Shown: positions 7,764 through 16,568, counted from the first letter of the stretch. The stretch: 64,000 nt of DNA from Bacillus sp. FJAT-47783 (GCF_022808615.1 NZ_JAKZKS010000004.1:89163-153162); one strand, 5' to 3'. A program made the numbers and translations. The notes: generated from the letters alone by a model not told the origin.

Positions 7764-8519
7764 TTAATATAATGTGGTAGCTGCACCCGGCTTATGCTTT
7801 GCTGGGACAAGGGAACGTAATGAATAATGATGTTTCATTTTAGCGGGAGTATCTCCAATATGGTAATGCCAGTACCAGTCCTGTGAACCTGGTTTCAATG
7901 GTATAGTACCGTTGTCAATTCTAAACACCATTTGTTTCGTTGGCTTGTGCTGAATTTTAAGTAAAGATGTGACTTTACCTTTACTGTTCGTAGAGTTCCA
8001 AATCAATTTGTAATTTTTCCCTACGGATTTCAATTTATTTTTAAGATACTTAGATGCAATTTTTGTACCTTGTTTCACAATAGTTTTTAAAGCGACTCTA
8101 GCTGTTGATGCTACAATAGGGACCAGGATTGGTGCAATTCTAGGTTGAATTACGCTTTGATTAAGTTCTGCTTCATATTGAGCATACTCTTCTTCATAAT
8201 TCTTTTCTAGTTCCAAAAATTCTCGACTATTGAATATCTCATTGTATACTTGATCAACCTCTTCTTCACTCATATTCTGATAGTCTTCTTCAGTATATTT
8301 AAATTGTTCGAGATAGTTATCAATCTCATCTTCCAATTCTTGTAACCCAACCGGCAACTCTTCTTCATACAGTACTTCACCTAAAATAGATGCCTCTCCA
8401 TAGCCAGTATCGATTTCTGTTCCATCAAAGTTGCCTGCACCTGTTACATTAGGTAATAGAGCAGATGATAAAAGCAAGAAACATAGAAAAACTGAAACAA
8501 ACTTTAACTTTTTAAACAT
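7764..8519 (-). CDS. Secreted protein with toxin-like C-terminal domain
   Basis: 251 residues. Residues 1-28 are a Sec signal peptide (MFKKLKF, hydrophobic core FLLLSSALLP, cleavage near VTGA). An acidic, Glu/Tyr-rich helical region follows (about 55-125), then a short hydrophobic stretch (IAPILVPIVASTARVAL) and a basic C-terminal domain of about 110 residues. The C-terminus is rich in His and Trp/Tyr (DWYWHYHIG, MKHHYSLRS), which recalls nuclease-type polymorphic toxins. I cannot name the family and no catalytic assignment is certain. It lies inside the Tn7-like remnant, opposite a small acidic gene. Alternative: a secreted protein unrelated to toxicity. Confidence 0.7.
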   Translation of the reverse strand: MFKKLKFVSVFLCFLLLSSALLPNVTGAGNFDGTEIDTGYGEASILGEVLYEEELPVGLQELEDEIDNYLEQFKYTEEDYQNMSEEEVDQVYNEIFNSREFLELEKNYEEEYAQYEAELNQSVIQPRIAPILVPIVASTARVALKTIVKQGTKIASKYLKNKLKSVGKNYKLIWNSTNSKGKVTSLLKIQHKPTKQMVFRIDNGTIPLKPGSQDWYWHYHIGDTPAKMKHHYSLRSLVPAKHKPGAATTLY

Positions 8520-8836
8520 ACGCCACCATCCTATATATTACAAACCCTGTTATATATTAACATAATCGAAGTTTGAAATCTATTTTTTTGTATATTCTAT
8601 TAAAATTAAAGTTGACTCCCTCTCGATAATACGGGGGAGAACTAGCAATTGAACAACCTAAAATTTTTAAAAATGGTAAACGAAGCAATTCTGTAGCTTC
8701 TTAACCTTTTCCTATTCAACATTAATTAATTGTCAAATGAAACATGTTTCCCATTCGTTTTAACAAACTAGATACACTCCTAGCTTTAAATTCATAAAGA
8801 ATGATCAATTTTGGTTATAAAGTTACATCTTGTGTG
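8520..8836. other. Gap between the toxin-like gene and the second repeat array
   Basis: AT-rich intergenic DNA with many stops in all frames. I see no gene, terminator or convincing promoter apart from what must drive the toxin-like gene on the minus strand. Confidence 0.5.
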
Positions 8837-8896
8837 TTTGAAATAAAGTCGTACCGTTTATAAAAAAGATGTGATGTTTTGAATAAAGTCGCAATA
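8837..8896 (+). repeat. Tn7-like end: three tandem 20-bp repeats, same orientation as 6943-7022
   Basis: Units at 8837 (TTTGAAATAAAGTCGTACCG), 8857 (TTTATAAAAAAGATGTGATG) and 8877 (TTTTGAATAAAGTCGCAATA), again in exact 20-base register with the same alternating pattern. The first unit shares 16 of 20 bases with the unit at 6943. Because the orientation equals that of the left array, it looks like the left end of a second element or a duplicated end. Confidence 0.7.
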
Positions 8897-8952
8897 AAAT
8901 ATGTCGTTCTAAAGCATAAAAACCCTAATTCCATCAGTTTTGAACGCTATTT

Positions 8953-9092
8953 TGATCGAACCTTTTTATAAAAATTGCCGTTGAACAATAGTAGCAAGTC
9001 CTCATTTTGATCAATCTTTATTCAAAATGAAGTTTTTGCATTTGATGCCAAATAAGGAATACTGACGCCTTTTTATTTAGTTTTTATTCCAA
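8953..9092 (-). repeat. Tn7-like opposite end: inverted copies of the 20-bp repeat
   Basis: Inverted, diverged and more widely spaced units: TGATCGAACCTTTTTATAAA at 8953-8972, TGATCAATCTTTATTCAAAA at 9008-9027, and a degenerate pair at about 9062-9092 (GACGCCTTTTTATTTAG, TTTTTATTCCAAAC). Read on the minus strand they match the TTTATAAAAAAGTTTGACCG pattern, as expected for the right end of the element. ATGTACA at 9104-9110 could be the terminal ACA. Confidence 0.6.
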
Positions 9093-9154
9093 ACTAACAA
9101 AAAATGTACAAAATGAAGCAAAAAGAACGTCGATTATGATCGATTGGAAACAAA

Positions 9155-9195
9155 AAAAGTAGCGCCCATTTAATGGATGGGATCGCTACTTTTCT
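9155..9195 (-). terminator. Terminator of the Fur-controlled small transcript
   Basis: Long hairpin, AAAAGTAGCG pairing with CGCTACTTTT, with an inner stem CCCAT/ATGGG. The minus transcript ends in TTTTTTTG. Confidence 0.85.
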
Positions 9196-9258
9196 ACGTG
9201 AGGATTCTACTGATCTTATTTCTATGTAAAGAGGAATGCAAACGGTGTGTACGTAAAA

Positions 9259-9351
9259 TCATGAATTTTGACTTGCTTCAACTTTCTTTAAAACATAACC
9301 AATCATGACGCTGTACGCAATAACTGTACCGCCGATAAAAGCCATTGTCAT
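9259..9351 (-). CDS. 30-residue membrane protein under a Fur-type promoter
   Basis: ATG at 9351 is preceded by GGTTGGTGAAG (GGTGA about 8 bases upstream). The product begins MTMAFIGGTVIAYSVMIGYV and continues LKKVEASQNS: one transmembrane helix with a short charged C-tail, probably facing the cytoplasm. It has its own promoter with two Fur-like boxes and its own terminator, so it is a complete unit of about 240 nt. I do not recognise a family. It could be an iron-responsive small regulator of a transporter or enzyme; the RNA might also act as an sRNA. Function is unknown. Confidence 0.65.
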   Translation of the reverse strand: MTMAFIGGTVIAYSVMIGYVLKKVEASQNS

Positions 9352-9373
9352 GATTCTTCACCAACCTTTTGTT

Positions 9374-9428
9374 GAGAATGATTTTCATCTTTACTTAAAT
9401 TTTACCATTAACGAGAATCATTTTCAAT
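9374..9428 (-). promoter_or_regulatory. Fur-type promoter: two Fur boxes flanking -35/-10
   Basis: On the minus strand, TTGAAA (9423-9428), a 17-base spacer and TAAAAT (9400-9405). Box 1 is TGAGAATGATTTTCA (9374-9388), box 2 CGAGAATCATTTTCA (9413-9427). Both fit the 7-1-7 Fur consensus TGATAATNATTATCA; box 2 overlaps the -35 and box 1 lies just after the -10, so binding would block transcription. PerR and Zur boxes fit less well. Confidence 0.8.
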
Positions 9429-9434
9429 ACTACT

Positions 9435-9989
9435 TTACATTTTTTTAGAAAAAAATCGCGAAGTTGCGTGAAAAACATTTGAATAGTTCGTCTCGACCTT
9501 TAATGCACGTTCTTCTTCACGAATTCGGATAAATAAAATGACTCCGTTTAACAGTGTAAATATGATGGCTGTCCAGATTGCTTGAAATAACAGCGGGATG
9601 AGCGCGATTTCCATAACAACGGCCACATAGTTAGGGTGTCGAATAAATTGATAAGGTCCTTTCACTTTCACTTTTGCGTTCCGTAAAACAATAATTTTCG
9701 TATTCCAAAACGGGCCGAGTGTGAAAATACTCCAGTATCGGATAAATTGTGCGAAAAGGAGAATTGGGATCAACACATACCAATACGGTGAAATACTTTT
9801 GTTAAAATATGTGACTTCAATGATGAAAGACAACAGGAATAAAATGTGGATGAGAACAATAAACGGATAATGAGCTTTGCCAAATTCCTGTGCACCTTTT
9901 TTTTTCATAACACGTTCATTAATAGACGCTATTTGTAGCTCAATGAGTCGCTGAATGACAAGTAAACTTACAACGATAGCAAAAATCAT
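9435..9989 (-). CDS. ypbQ: Isoprenylcysteine carboxyl methyltransferase-like protein YpbQ (BpsB)
   Basis: 184 residues with four to five membrane helices. The C-terminal half carries the ICMT signature GPYQFIRHPNYVAVVMEI followed by REEERAL, which binds S-adenosylmethionine at the membrane face. In B. subtilis this protein (BpsB) O-methylates the alkylpyrones and alkylresorcinols made by the neighbouring type III polyketide synthase BpsA. Here the start codon directly abuts the stop of bcsA, so they form one operon. The junction with dynA expected from synteny is interrupted by the mobile-element remnant. Confidence 0.88.
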   Translation of the reverse strand: MIFAIVVSLLVIQRLIELQIASINERVMKKKGAQEFGKAHYPFIVLIHILFLLSFIIEVTYFNKSISPYWYVLIPILLFAQFIRYWSIFTLGPFWNTKIIVLRNAKVKVKGPYQFIRHPNYVAVVMEIALIPLLFQAIWTAIIFTLLNGVILFIRIREEERALKVETNYSNVFHATSRFFSKKM

Positions 9990-11093
9990 TTATTTATGCC
10001 CCCATCTTACGAGTAGTTGTTCCGAACAAAATCCTGGCCCCATTGCTGCGATTAAGCCATACTCTCCTTTTTGGCCAATATTTTCTGTTAAATACTTTTC
10101 AATGACATAAAGGACGGTAGCCGATGACATATTCCCGAACAATTTGAGTACTTCACGTGACAGAAGCAATTGTTTAGGCTGTAATTGTAAGGAACGTTCA
10201 TACGCTCGCAACACTTTTTTCCCTCCTGGATGGGCGACAAAATGATCAATATGCTTTAATTGAAGGGAATGCTTTTGAAGAAATTGTTCTACATTCGGCC
10301 GTAGCCACTTTTCGATTATTGAAGGAATGTCTCTCGAAAAAATGACGTAAAAGCCCTTTTCACGAATATCCCATCCCATCACATCTTCAGAATGCGGCAT
10401 TAAATTGGATTGTGTTGCAAAAATTTTCATAAACGATTGTAAATGTGAAAAATCTGCATAGGACGATTGATCGCCGACAACAAGCGCACAAGCGACACCA
10501 TCTGCAAAAAGTGACGTCCCGATTAAGTTGCTTTTGGATAGATCATCGTGTTGAAATGTTAAACTGCATAACTCTACCGATAAGACGAGCACTTTTGCAT
10601 CAGGATAGGCTTGACAATATTCGAAAGCTCTTGATAGACCAACTGCACCACCCGCACAACCTAAACCCCAAATTGGAACGCGTTTAGTCGTTTCTTTAAA
10701 TGGAAGTTGGTTCAAAATTTTCACATCAATAGTTGGGGTGGACATTCCCGTAGATGAAATAAAAAAAATAGCATCTATTTCTGCATAGTCAACACTTCTT
10801 TTTAACAAATCCTTTCGCGATAAGCAACGATGAATCGCCTCGATACTTAATTGAACAGCATGTTTGATATAGACATTATTTTTTTCTGAAAACGAATGAG
10901 CTTCTTTATACCATTCTAGACTTTCAACAAAATGACGTTTCTTTATATCGCCATTTTGAAACACGGTTAATAGTCGCTCAATATTTGAAAAGGAGGACGA
11001 AAACATCTCTTTAGCAAATTGAACAGCTTCACTTTGACTTAATATATTTTCAGGTGGTTTCGTTCCAACAGATAAAATGATTGGCATGCTCAA
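9990..11093 (-). CDS. bcsA: Type III polyketide synthase BcsA/BpsA
   Basis: A 367-residue chalcone-synthase-fold enzyme. The catalytic triad is visible: Cys146 in WGLGCAGG, His288 in HFVAHPGG and Asn321 in LFGNMSS. The family condenses long-chain acyl-CoA with malonyl-CoA to give triketide pyrones and alkylresorcinols. The product goes to the methyltransferase encoded next (ypbQ). Start at ATG 11093 follows GAGG (AACGAGGTTTTGAGC). Length is normal and there is no transit or signal sequence, so it acts in the cytoplasm on CoA substrates. Confidence 0.9.
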   Translation of the reverse strand: MSMPIILSVGTKPPENILSQSEAVQFAKEMFSSSFSNIERLLTVFQNGDIKKRHFVESLEWYKEAHSFSEKNNVYIKHAVQLSIEAIHRCLSRKDLLKRSVDYAEIDAIFFISSTGMSTPTIDVKILNQLPFKETTKRVPIWGLGCAGGAVGLSRAFEYCQAYPDAKVLVLSVELCSLTFQHDDLSKSNLIGTSLFADGVACALVVGDQSSYADFSHLQSFMKIFATQSNLMPHSEDVMGWDIREKGFYVIFSRDIPSIIEKWLRPNVEQFLQKHSLQLKHIDHFVAHPGGKKVLRAYERSLQLQPKQLLLSREVLKLFGNMSSATVLYVIEKYLTENIGQKGEYGLIAAMGPGFCSEQLLVRWGHK

Positions 11094-11202
11094 AACCTCG
11101 TTTCAACTCAAATTAATGAACGTCTTTATGCAAACGACAAAGTTACTCTTATTAATCGATAGCATAATCCATTTTTAGTATATTATGTAAATATCATGAA
11201 AC

Positions 11203-11231
11203 AAAAAAGCCTAACCGCATTGGGATAGGCT
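11203..11231 (-). terminator. Second terminator downstream of pyc
   Basis: On the minus strand AGCCTA pairs with TAGGCT (inner CCC/GG) followed by TTTTTTGTTTC. It lies about 170 bases after the pyc terminator and just upstream of bcsA. Confidence 0.75.
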
Positions 11232-11296
11232 CGACGTTTTGAAGAGTTATGTTGTTGTGCACATCTTTATTGTACAAGAAAAGGGCTACTTTCTCA

Positions 11297-11353
11297 TTAG
11301 GTAAATAACGGAAACGACTCACCAATGGCTCGTTGATGAATTGGCAAATTCAT
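11297..11353 (-). CDS. Possible 18-residue peptide between two terminators
   Basis: ATG at 11353 with AGGTG 10-11 bases upstream; the product is MNLPIHQRAIGESFPLFT. It lies between the pyc terminator and a second strong terminator, so it could be a small independent unit or leader. No homologue is recalled and the spacing is long, so this is only a candidate. Confidence 0.3.
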   Translation of the reverse strand: MNLPIHQRAIGESFPLFT

Positions 11354-11392
11354 TGAAAAATAGCACCTATTGAAAAAACATTCGCAAAGGAA

Positions 11393-11418
11393 AAGGGCAG
11401 CTATTAAAAGCTGCCCTT
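11393..11418 (-). terminator. Terminator of pyc
   Basis: Perfect 10-bp stem AAGGGCAGCT / AGCTGCCCTT with a 6-base loop, 9 bases after the pyc stop; followed on the minus strand by TTCCTTT. Confidence 0.85.
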
Positions 11419-11426
11419 CATAGTTA

Positions 11427-14400
11427 TTAAGCTTTATTCATTTCAATTAATAAATCAGCTGTTTGAATCGCGTCTCCGCTTTTTACATAAATATCGCGAA
11501 TCGTTCCGCTGTATGGGGCTTGAACAGTCGTTTCCATTTTCATCGATTCAGTAATCATAAGGTGATCACCTTTATTGACTTTCTCACCTTTTTCGACAAG
11601 CACTTTAATAACGGTTCCTGGCATGGACGCGCCGATATGCTCATCATTTTGCGGATCAACTTTTACCTTAGTCGCAACAGTTGATTTAATGCTCTCATCT
11701 TTAATTAACACTTCACGACGTTGGCCATTTAATTCAAAATATACGACGCGTGTGCCGTCAGCTTGTGGCTCTCCAATGGAGACAAGCTTTACAATTAATG
11801 TTTTTCCTTTTTCAATTTCAACTTCAATTTCTTCACCAAGTCTCATACCGTATAAGAACGTTGGGGTATCAAGCGTTGAAATGTCTCCAAATTGTTCATA
11901 TGTTTTCGTGTAATCTGTAAACACTTTTGGATACAATGCATAGGCGATTGCTTCAAAGCTTGTAATCGGGCGATTCAACTTTTGGAAGAGCTCTTCTTTA
12001 ATGGCTTCAAAGTTAACAGGCTCTAGTCGTTCTCCCGGTCTTTCTGTAATTGCCTCTCGTCCCTTTAAAATAATGCGTTGTAGGTCTTTCGGAAACCCTC
12101 CATGTGGTTGTCCAAGATACCCTGAGAATAATTCTACAACCGAGTCTGGGAAATCTAACGACTCACCACGCTCATAAATATCTTCTTCCGTTAAATTGTT
12201 TTGAACCATAAATAATGCCATGTCTCCGACAACTTTCGAAGAAGGTGTCACTTTTACGATATCACCAAATAATAGATTTACGCGACGGTACATGTCCTTT
12301 ACTTCTTCCCAACGATCGCCAAGCCCAACCGCTTTTGCCTGTTGTTGAAGGTTACTATATTGTCCGCCTGGCATTTCATGCATATAAATTTCTGAATGCG
12401 GTGACTTCATGCCACTTTCAAAATCTTGATAATAAGCACGAACAGACTCCCAATATTGGGAAAGCTTTTCAAGTGATTGAATATTTAAGTTTGGTTGACG
12501 CTCATGTCCAGAAAGAGCATGATATAGTGAGTTCGCACTTGGCTGTGACGTTAATCCGGCCATGGAGCTTACTGCCGTATCGACAATGTCTACCCCTGCC
12601 TCGATTGCTTTTGCATACAAGAAAATACCATTTCCGCTCGTGTCGTGCGTGTGAAGGTGGATTGGTATATTTACCGTCTCTTTTAACGCTGAAATTAAAT
12701 CATAGGCTGCTTGCGGTTTTAATAAACCAGCCATATCTTTAATTCCTAAAATATGTGCACCTGACGCTTCAAGCTCTTTCGCTAATTGTGTATAGTAATT
12801 TAAATCATATTTACGACGAGTCGGATCTAAAATGTCTCCTGTATAACACATCGTTGCTTCTGCAATCTTACCTGAATCACGAACAGATTCAATTGCAAGC
12901 TGCATGCCTTTTACCCAGTTTAAGCTGTCAAAAATACGGAAAACATCAATCCCCGCATGTGCCGACTTTTCAACAAATTCCTTAATGACATTATCTGGAT
13001 AGTTTTTATAACCAACGGCATTCGAAGCACGTAACAGCATTTGTAGTAAAAGGTTCGGAACTTTGTTTCGAATTGTGAGTAGACGATCCCATGGGTCTTC
13101 TTTTAAGAAACGGTACGCGACATCAAACGTTGCCCCTCCCCACATTTCGAGAGAAAATAACTCCGGCAACATGCGGGCTGTTGGTTCAGCAATTTGTTTT
13201 AAGTCATTTGTACGTACTCGTGTAGCAAGTAAGGATTGGTGAGCATCTCTAAACGTTGTATCTGTTAATAACACTTGATCTTGTTCTTTAACCCACTGGG
13301 CCAGTCCCTCTGCACCACGCTCATCTAAAATTTGTTTCGTTCCAGGCTGAATGGGATCTGTCAGCTTTACTTTCGGCACGACTGGTTTTTCAAAAACAGG
13401 CTTTTTCTTTTTCTCGATCCCTGGGAATCCATTCACCGTCACATTTCCGATATACGAAAGCAATTTCGTTCCGCGGTCTTTTCTCACCGGAAATACGAAA
13501 AGCTCAGGGGAAGAATCGATAAAAGATGTGTCGTATTCACCAGAAATAAATTTTTCATGTTTCACAACATTTTCTAAAAACGGAATGTTTGTTTTAATTC
13601 CACGAATACGGAATTCGCGTAAGTTACGAATCATTTTCGCTGCTGCTTGTTCAAATGTTAACGCCCATGTCGAAACTTTAACAAGTAACGAATCATAATA
13701 AGGTGTGATGACCGCACCTTGGAAACTATTCCCTGTATCTAAACGAACGCCAAAGCCGCCACCAGATCGGTACGCCATAATTTTTCCTGTATCAGGCATA
13801 AAATTATTTAACGGATCCTCTGTCGTCACACGAGATTGAATTGCATATCCGTGTGTACGAATTTCTTCTTGCATTGGAATACCAACTTTATCACTATGAA
13901 TAGCATGTCCTTCCGCTACTAAAATTTGCGTTTGAACAATGTCTACACCCGTAATCATTTCAGTAATTGTATGTTCAACTTGAACACGTGGGTTTACTTC
14001 AATGAAGTAAAATTCTTCACCGGAAACGAGAAATTCAACGGTTCCTGCGTTCACATATTTGACATTCTCCATTAATTGGACAGCGGCTTCACAAATGCGT
14101 TGACGTAACGAATCAGATAAGGACACACTTGGTGCCACTTCAACAACTTTTTGATGACGGCGTTGAACCGAGCAATCGCGTTCGTATAAATGAACGATGT
14201 TCCCTTCATGGTCTCCAATAATTTGGACTTCAATATGTTTTGGGTTTTCAATTAATTTTTCCACATAAACTTCATCACTACCAAAAGCTGCTTTCGCCTC
14301 TGATTTAGCACGCTCATACGATTCTTTTAAACCCGCTTCACTGCGGACAATACGCATGCCGCGTCCGCCTCCGCCTAAGGCAGCTTTAATAATAAACGGA

Positions 14401-14873
14401 TACCCGTATTCTTCACCGAAACGAACGGCCTCATCTAAGCTTGAAATAGGACCATTGCTCCCAGGAATAACAGGAATGCCCGCTAATTCAGCTTGGTGTC
14501 TCGCTTTAACTTTATCACCGAACATATCTAAATGCTTCGATTTCGGTCCGATAAAAATAATTCCTTCTTCTTCACATCGTTTTGCGAAATGAATATTTTC
14601 AGAAAGGAATCCGTATCCAGGATGGATCGCGTCAACTCCATTGTTTTTCGCAATTTCGATAATACCTTCTATATCTAAATACGCATCAATCGGCTTTTTC
14701 CCTTCGCCAACGATATACGCCTCATCTGCTTTATAGCGATGATACGATCCGGAGTCTTCTTTTGAGTAAATGGCCACTGTGCGAATGTTTAATTCGTTAC
14801 AGGCACGAAACACACGAATGGCAATTTCTCCACGGTTTGCGACTAACACTTTTTCAATTTTTTTCTGCGACAT
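11427..14873 (-). CDS. pyc: Pyruvate carboxylase
   Basis: 1148 residues, the full length of a single-chain PYC. Domains in order: biotin carboxylase (about 1-455; KVLVANRGEIAIRVFRA, ATP-binding GGGGRGMR, EVNPRVQVEHT), pyruvate carboxyltransferase (about 530-800; DTTFRDAHQSL with metal-binding LHTHDTSGNG), an allosteric/PYC linker, and the C-terminal biotinyl domain with ESMKMETT (biotin Lys about 1112). It makes oxaloacetate from pyruvate, HCO3- and ATP, refilling the TCA cycle. The start ATG at 14873 follows AAGGGGG. It lies beside ftsW, as in B. subtilis. Confidence 0.97.
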   Translation of the reverse strand: MSQKKIEKVLVANRGEIAIRVFRACNELNIRTVAIYSKEDSGSYHRYKADEAYIVGEGKKPIDAYLDIEGIIEIAKNNGVDAIHPGYGFLSENIHFAKRCEEEGIIFIGPKSKHLDMFGDKVKARHQAELAGIPVIPGSNGPISSLDEAVRFGEEYGYPFIIKAALGGGGRGMRIVRSEAGLKESYERAKSEAKAAFGSDEVYVEKLIENPKHIEVQIIGDHEGNIVHLYERDCSVQRRHQKVVEVAPSVSLSDSLRQRICEAAVQLMENVKYVNAGTVEFLVSGEEFYFIEVNPRVQVEHTITEMITGVDIVQTQILVAEGHAIHSDKVGIPMQEEIRTHGYAIQSRVTTEDPLNNFMPDTGKIMAYRSGGGFGVRLDTGNSFQGAVITPYYDSLLVKVSTWALTFEQAAAKMIRNLREFRIRGIKTNIPFLENVVKHEKFISGEYDTSFIDSSPELFVFPVRKDRGTKLLSYIGNVTVNGFPGIEKKKKPVFEKPVVPKVKLTDPIQPGTKQILDERGAEGLAQWVKEQDQVLLTDTTFRDAHQSLLATRVRTNDLKQIAEPTARMLPELFSLEMWGGATFDVAYRFLKEDPWDRLLTIRNKVPNLLLQMLLRASNAVGYKNYPDNVIKEFVEKSAHAGIDVFRIFDSLNWVKGMQLAIESVRDSGKIAEATMCYTGDILDPTRRKYDLNYYTQLAKELEASGAHILGIKDMAGLLKPQAAYDLISALKETVNIPIHLHTHDTSGNGIFLYAKAIEAGVDIVDTAVSSMAGLTSQPSANSLYHALSGHERQPNLNIQSLEKLSQYWESVRAYYQDFESGMKSPHSEIYMHEMPGGQYSNLQQQAKAVGLGDRWEEVKDMYRRVNLLFGDIVKVTPSSKVVGDMALFMVQNNLTEEDIYERGESLDFPDSVVELFSGYLGQPHGGFPKDLQRIILKGREAITERPGERLEPVNFEAIKEELFQKLNRPITSFEAIAYALYPKVFTDYTKTYEQFGDISTLDTPTFLYGMRLGEEIEVEIEKGKTLIVKLVSIGEPQADGTRVVYFELNGQRREVLIKDESIKSTVATKVKVDPQNDEHIGASMPGTVIKVLVEKGEKVNKGDHLMITESMKMETTVQAPYSGTIRDIYVKSGDAIQTADLLIEMNKA

Positions 14874-14975
14874 ATAAATCCCCCTTACGCTTCATAACTT
14901 CATTTAGTGAAAGAAATGATATAACATATTTTATTAAAAGTATAACACTAACGCAATTAATGTGACATACTTTTT

Positions 14976-16175
14976 TTAAATTGTATAACCTTTATTTGAC
15001 GAAAGAGAAGGGTGAACATTGGCTTTTTTCTCTTTTTTCTCACGAAAATTAATAAACATAGACACATTTACTAAAATGCCCATCGATAATAAAAGTAATA
15101 ACAACGAAGAGCCTCCGTAGCTAATAAAAGGCAGTGTAACCCCTGTAATCGGAATCAATCCGGTTAAACCTCCGAGATTAATGAACGTTTGAATGGCAAT
15201 CATGCTCGATATTCCGATGGCGATAAGGGTTCCAAAGGCATCTTCACATTTCCTTGCGATAGCGAACCCTTTAAATACAATGAACGCTAATAAAATTAGA
15301 ACGAAGGAAACACCCAATATCCCTAATTCTTCTGCGATGACAGCCATTATAAAATCGGTATGCGCCTCTGGTAAATAGCCATACTTTTGAACACTTTCCC
15401 CTAATCCTAAACCACTCAAACCGCCAGAACCAATAGCAATATACGAATTCACCAATTGGTATCCGGATTTTTGTTCATTTGCAAAAGGCTCAGTAAACCC
15501 ATCAAAACGGGATAAACGAGCTGAGTTAAAAATGGAATCAGCCTTCCAAATAATAAGCGGGCTTAATAACACGACAATAAAGACGGCAAGTATAATGAGT
15601 TTAAGCATGTTTTTCATACTCATTCCGGAACAAATAATCATTGTACTCGCAATCATAGCAATGATAAAAGCTGTTCCGACATCCGGTTGGAGAATAACAA
15701 GTACGCAAATTAAAACAGTAAAAACGACTGGTGGCAAAGTACCTTTTCCAAATTCATTTATATAAGATTGTTTTTTTTCGTATACTGCCGCTAAGTATAG
15801 GATGACGCTTAGTTTTACAAATTCCCCAGGCTGCATAGCTCGTCCAAATAATTTAAACCAGCTTTGCGCTCCCCCTGCAACATGTCCAAATACAAATAGT
15901 AGTGCTAATACGCCTAACGATCCGAAAAATAATATTCGTAAAAACTTACCGTTTAAATAAGCACGATAAGGAAAAAACATTGTAAACAAAAATGCGATCG
16001 TACCGATTAAAATAGCGTATAGCTGTCTTTTAAAGAAAAAATCGGTCGGTTTATTATAATAAGCAGCAGCGTTAATCATACTTGAACTATAAATCATTAT
16101 TAATCCAAATCCGCACAATAAAAAGATGGCAAGAATGAGCGAATAATCGTAGGATTTCATCACTTTTTTTATCAT
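14976..16175 (-). CDS. ftsW: Cell division peptidoglycan polymerase FtsW (SEDS)
   Basis: 399 residues with about ten transmembrane helices. SEDS signatures are present: the FGRAMQPGEFVKL segment, the NSYIAIGSGGLSGLGLGES loop, EAHTDFIMAVIAEELG, and ITGVTLPFISYGGSS near the C-terminus. FtsW polymerises glycan strands at the septum with its partner class B PBP. FtsW and RodA are similar; assignment as FtsW rests on position next to pyc and ylaN (ylaO in B. subtilis). The gene begins at ATG 16175, with AAGGAAGATGAT upstream. Confidence 0.9.
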   Translation of the reverse strand: MIKKVMKSYDYSLILAIFLLCGFGLIMIYSSSMINAAAYYNKPTDFFFKRQLYAILIGTIAFLFTMFFPYRAYLNGKFLRILFFGSLGVLALLFVFGHVAGGAQSWFKLFGRAMQPGEFVKLSVILYLAAVYEKKQSYINEFGKGTLPPVVFTVLICVLVILQPDVGTAFIIAMIASTMIICSGMSMKNMLKLIILAVFIVVLLSPLIIWKADSIFNSARLSRFDGFTEPFANEQKSGYQLVNSYIAIGSGGLSGLGLGESVQKYGYLPEAHTDFIMAVIAEELGILGVSFVLILLAFIVFKGFAIARKCEDAFGTLIAIGISSMIAIQTFINLGGLTGLIPITGVTLPFISYGGSSLLLLLLSMGILVNVSMFINFREKKEKKANVHPSLSSNKGYTI

Positions 16176-16404
16176 CTATCATCTTCCTTATCTCTATGTA
16201 GTTCGTGATGACTTTATTGTACTATTATTTCGCATTTAAATGGGTATCACCTTTTAGATTCTAATGAAAATCGTTCAGATGTCACCATAATTCGATCATT
16301 TATAGGTACGTTTAATAGTAGATTTCTTATCATTATAATCGGATTTTAGTATTCATACAATGCTATTTATAAAAATGTAAAGAATTTTAAGAAAATATGT
16401 ATGG

Positions 16405-16526
16405 CAAGAAAAGCGCAGGGCGCTTGATCGGCACGACAAAAAGGCGCTTTTTGCCTTGATGGCGTCACGTTTTTACCCCGAGGGGAAAATCGGCTTTCGC
16501 TGGACAACGAAAACTTCATCAACCCT
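16405..16526 (+). repeat. Dispersed intergenic repeat, family A, copy 2
   Basis: Shares with copy 1 the order: GCGC..CGCTTG, GACAAAAAGGCGCTTTTTGCC, GGCGTCAC, GAGGGG and the tail GCTTTCGCTGGACAACGAAA. It is shorter in the first loop than copies 1 and 3. Confidence 0.65.
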
Positions 16527-16568
16527 TGTGATTTTTTTAACATGATTGAAGTTCTTATTTTACAAAAA

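Noticed and set aside
12215..12742. Long open frame on the plus strand inside pyc (175 codons)
   Set aside because: It is antisense to the carboxyltransferase domain of pyruvate carboxylase, has no ribosome site, and its translation shows no protein-like pattern.
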